59,098 nucleotides of DNA from Pseudomonas kitaguniensis (GTDB taxonomy: Bacteria; Pseudomonadota; Gammaproteobacteria; Pseudomonadales; Pseudomonadaceae): NCBI RefSeq assembly GCF_009296165.1, contig NZ_VUAZ01000081.1, positions 1-59,098 of the forward strand, read 5' to 3'. The first letter of the stretch is position 1, and each line of letters opens with the position of its first letter. Below, in pieces: positions 57,438 through 59,098 of the stretch. The translations under genes and the position numbers were made by a program. Below the pieces are notes generated by a model. It had not been told where the DNA came from. It worked only from the letters and a program-made list of their open reading frames with translations, and did no database searches.

Positions 57438-58643
57438 ATGCTTGTGCCTTCCCCCTGGCGCGCTGATTTTCCGGCCATCGCCACCCTGCAACGGCAAGAC
57501 CAGACCTACCTGGACAACGCCGCCACCACGCAAAAACCTCAAGCCCTGCTGGATGCGATCAGCCATTACTACACCAATGGCGCAGCCAATGTGCACCGTG
57601 CCCAGCATTTGCCGGGCGCCCACGCTACCCAGGCCTTTGAAGACAGTCGCAACAAGGTCGCGCAGTGGTTGAACGCAGGTGACAGCGGGCAGATTGTTTT
57701 TACCCACGGCGCAACCTCTGCGCTGAACCTCCTGGCCTATGGCCTTGAGCACTTATTCAATGCCGGCGATGAAATTGTTATCAGCGCCCTCGAACACCAC
57801 GCCAACCTGCTGCCCTGGCAGCAACTGGCCAAACGTCGCGCGCTCACGCTGGTGGTATTGCCGCTGGGCGAGGACGGCGTGATTGACCTTCATGCCGCCG
57901 CCGGGTTGATCGGCCCGCGCACGCGCTTGCTGGCGGTGAGCCAGTTATCCAACGTACTCGGCGCCTGGCAACCCTTGGAAGCCTTGCTGGCAATGGCCAA
58001 GGCCCACGGCGCACTGAGCGTGGTGGATGGCGCCCAAGGCATCGTCCATGGCCGCCATGATGTGCAGGCGCTGGGCTGCGATTTCTACGTATTCTCCAGC
58101 CACAAGCTCTATGGGCCGGACGGCGTCGGCGTGTTGTACGGGCGCAACGAAGCCCTGCATCACCTGCGCCACTGGCAGTTTGGCGGCGAGATGGTGCAAC
58201 AGGCGGACTACCACAGCGCCAGTTTCCGCCCCGCGCCGCTGGGTTTTGAAGCGGGCACGCCGCCGATTGCCGGCGTGATCGGCTTGGGCGCCACACTGGA
58301 TTACCTGAGTTCGCTGGATCAACAGGCCGTGGTCGCCCATGAAGCGGCCTTGCACGACTACCTGCTGCGCGGGCTGAAAGCACGCAACGGCGTGCGCGTG
58401 CTGGGTTCGCCGCACGTGGCGTTGGCCAGTTTTGTGGTGGACGGCGTGCACAATGCCGACCTCGCGCACGTGCTGACCGAGCAAGGTATTGCGGTGCGTG
58501 CCGGGCATCATTGTGCAATGCCGTTGCTCAAGGCGATGCACTTGTCGGGGGCGATTCGTGTGTCGCTGGCGCTGTACAACGATTCCGACGACCTGGAGCG
58601 TTTTTTTGAAGCGCTGGACCAGGCGCTGGAGCTGTTGCGATGA
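57438..58643 (+). CDS. csdA: Cysteine desulfurase, CsdA/SufS type
   Basis: A PLP enzyme that mobilises sulfur from cysteine for Fe-S or other sulfur chemistry. The PLP lysine lies in VFSSHKLYGPDG (Lys about 223), and the persulfide cysteine is in AGHHCAMPLL (Cys about 359). The length is 401 residues from ATG 57438. ATG 57429 would add three residues, but its GAG site is too close. The stop overlaps the sufE-type gene by ATGA, which fixes the pair as donor and acceptor. Confidence 0.93.
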   Translation: MLVPSPWRADFPAIATLQRQDQTYLDNAATTQKPQALLDAISHYYTNGAANVHRAQHLPGAHATQAFEDSRNKVAQWLNAGDSGQIVFTHGATSALNLLAYGLEHLFNAGDEIVISALEHHANLLPWQQLAKRRALTLVVLPLGEDGVIDLHAAAGLIGPRTRLLAVSQLSNVLGAWQPLEALLAMAKAHGALSVVDGAQGIVHGRHDVQALGCDFYVFSSHKLYGPDGVGVLYGRNEALHHLRHWQFGGEMVQQADYHSASFRPAPLGFEAGTPPIAGVIGLGATLDYLSSLDQQAVVAHEAALHDYLLRGLKARNGVRVLGSPHVALASFVVDGVHNADLAHVLTEQGIAVRAGHHCAMPLLKAMHLSGAIRVSLALYNDSDDLERFFEALDQALELLR

Positions 58644-59053
58644 GCTTGCCGGTGGATGCAGTCAGCGCGCTGGAGGCTTTTCAAGCAGTCGGCAGTTGGG
58701 AGCAACGCGCACGGATGTTGATGCAATGGGGCGAGCGGCTGCCGGCCCTGGCCGATGAGGATAAGGTCGACGCCAACCTCGTACAGGGCTGCGAAAGCCT
58801 GGTGTGGTTGGTCGGCCGCCTGCAAGATGGCCATTGGCAATTTGCCGCGCGCAGCGACGCGCGGATGATTCGTGGTTTGGTGGCGTTGCTGCTGGCGCGG
58901 GTTAACGGCCTGTCGGCTGCCGATTTGCAGAGGGTTGACCTGCCCGACTGGTTCGATCAACTGGGGCTTTCCCGGCAGTTGTCAGTGTCGCGCAGTAATG
59001 GCTTGAATGCGGTATTGCAGCGCATGCGAGACCTGAGCCGTATACAGAACTGA
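58640..59053 (+). CDS. SufE/CsdE-family sulfur acceptor
   Basis: A 137-residue SufE-fold protein that takes the persulfide from the neighbouring desulfurase. The acceptor cysteine is in DANLVQGCESLVWL (Cys 51), the family position. It starts at the ATGA overlap with csdA, so the two are made together. It could be named csdE or sufE. In view of the csdA partner, csdE-like is more likely. Confidence 0.93.
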   Translation: MSLPVDAVSALEAFQAVGSWEQRARMLMQWGERLPALADEDKVDANLVQGCESLVWLVGRLQDGHWQFAARSDARMIRGLVALLLARVNGLSAADLQRVDLPDWFDQLGLSRQLSVSRSNGLNAVLQRMRDLSRIQN

Positions 59054-59057
59054 CGGG

Positions 59058-59081
59058 TGGGAGCGGGCTTGCTCGCGATGG
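59058..59081. repeat. REP half-element at the right edge
   Basis: GTGGGAGCGGGCTTGC and the following CTCGCGAT match the canonical REP arm. The inverse partner, if any, lies beyond the window end. It immediately follows the sufE-type stop. Confidence 0.85.
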
Positions 59082-59098
59082 CGGCGTGTCAGTTGAAA

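Overview
The window looks like core chromosome of a fluorescent Pseudomonas, most likely the P. fluorescens group. Three things point there: the gene order (ispD, ftsB, eno, kdsA, pyrG, tilS, accA, dnaE, rnhB, lpxB, lpxA, fabZ, lpxD, skp, bamA, rseP, dxr, cdsA, uppS, frr, pyrH, tsf, rpsB, then map, glnD, dapC, dapD, csdA, sufE), the high GC content, and many REP/REPIN palindromes built on GTGGGAGCGGGCTTGC. No rRNA, tRNA, prophage, IS element or CRISPR array was seen.

Layout. Bases 1-98 hold the start of a Tat-exported protein on the minus strand. Bases 435-3069 carry a ligase-associated exonuclease and an ATP-dependent DNA ligase. Bases 3392-7572 hold a polar amino acid ABC transporter operon containing an embedded zinc deacylase, with a good sigma-54 promoter candidate upstream. 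Bases 7630-10758 carry the other half of the ligase-associated repair set, a large DExH helicase and a phosphoesterase. A small proline-rich protein, dcd and a cold-shock gene follow. Bases 12467-17570 (minus) are the ispF-truD-surE-pcm-nlpD-rpoS stress block. Bases 17625-20678 are the glutathione-dependent formaldehyde module fghA-adhC with a divergent LysR regulator. Bases 20809-27488 (minus) run tilS-pyrG-kdsA-eno-ftsB-ispD. Bases 27652-42916 (minus) are the lipid A, outer-membrane assembly and isoprenoid/phospholipid cluster with dnaE, accA and rnhB. Bases 42917-47000 (minus) are rpsB-tsf-pyrH-frr-uppS. The plus-strand arm from 47451 has map, glnD, dapC, two tandem astacin-like metalloproteases, a convergent Na+/H+ antiporter, a yffB-like reductase, dapD, csdA and sufE.

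The main caution concerns frameshifts. Nine genes are each interrupted by one net single-base indel (exonuclease, helicase, phosphoesterase, nlpD, truD, lpxD, skp, cdsA, glnD). Restoring one base rebuilds a protein of about the usual family length every time. Several of these genes are normally essential (cdsA, lpxD), and most of the events sit in short G/C runs. I therefore read them as probable consensus errors rather than gene decay, and annotate the full spans.

How the genes work together. The minus-strand core couples envelope building (LPS acylation by LpxA/LpxD/FabZ/LpxB, Kdo supply by KdsA, CTP by PyrG, undecaprenyl phosphate by UppS, CDP-diacylglycerol by CdsA, BamA/Skp/RseP outer-membrane assembly and stress) to replication and translation genes. 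The dapC/dapD genes feed lysine and peptidoglycan synthesis. The least ordinary part is the AT-rich insertion at 52456-54081 carrying the two leaderless metalloprotease paralogues. I found no convincing new multi-gene system.
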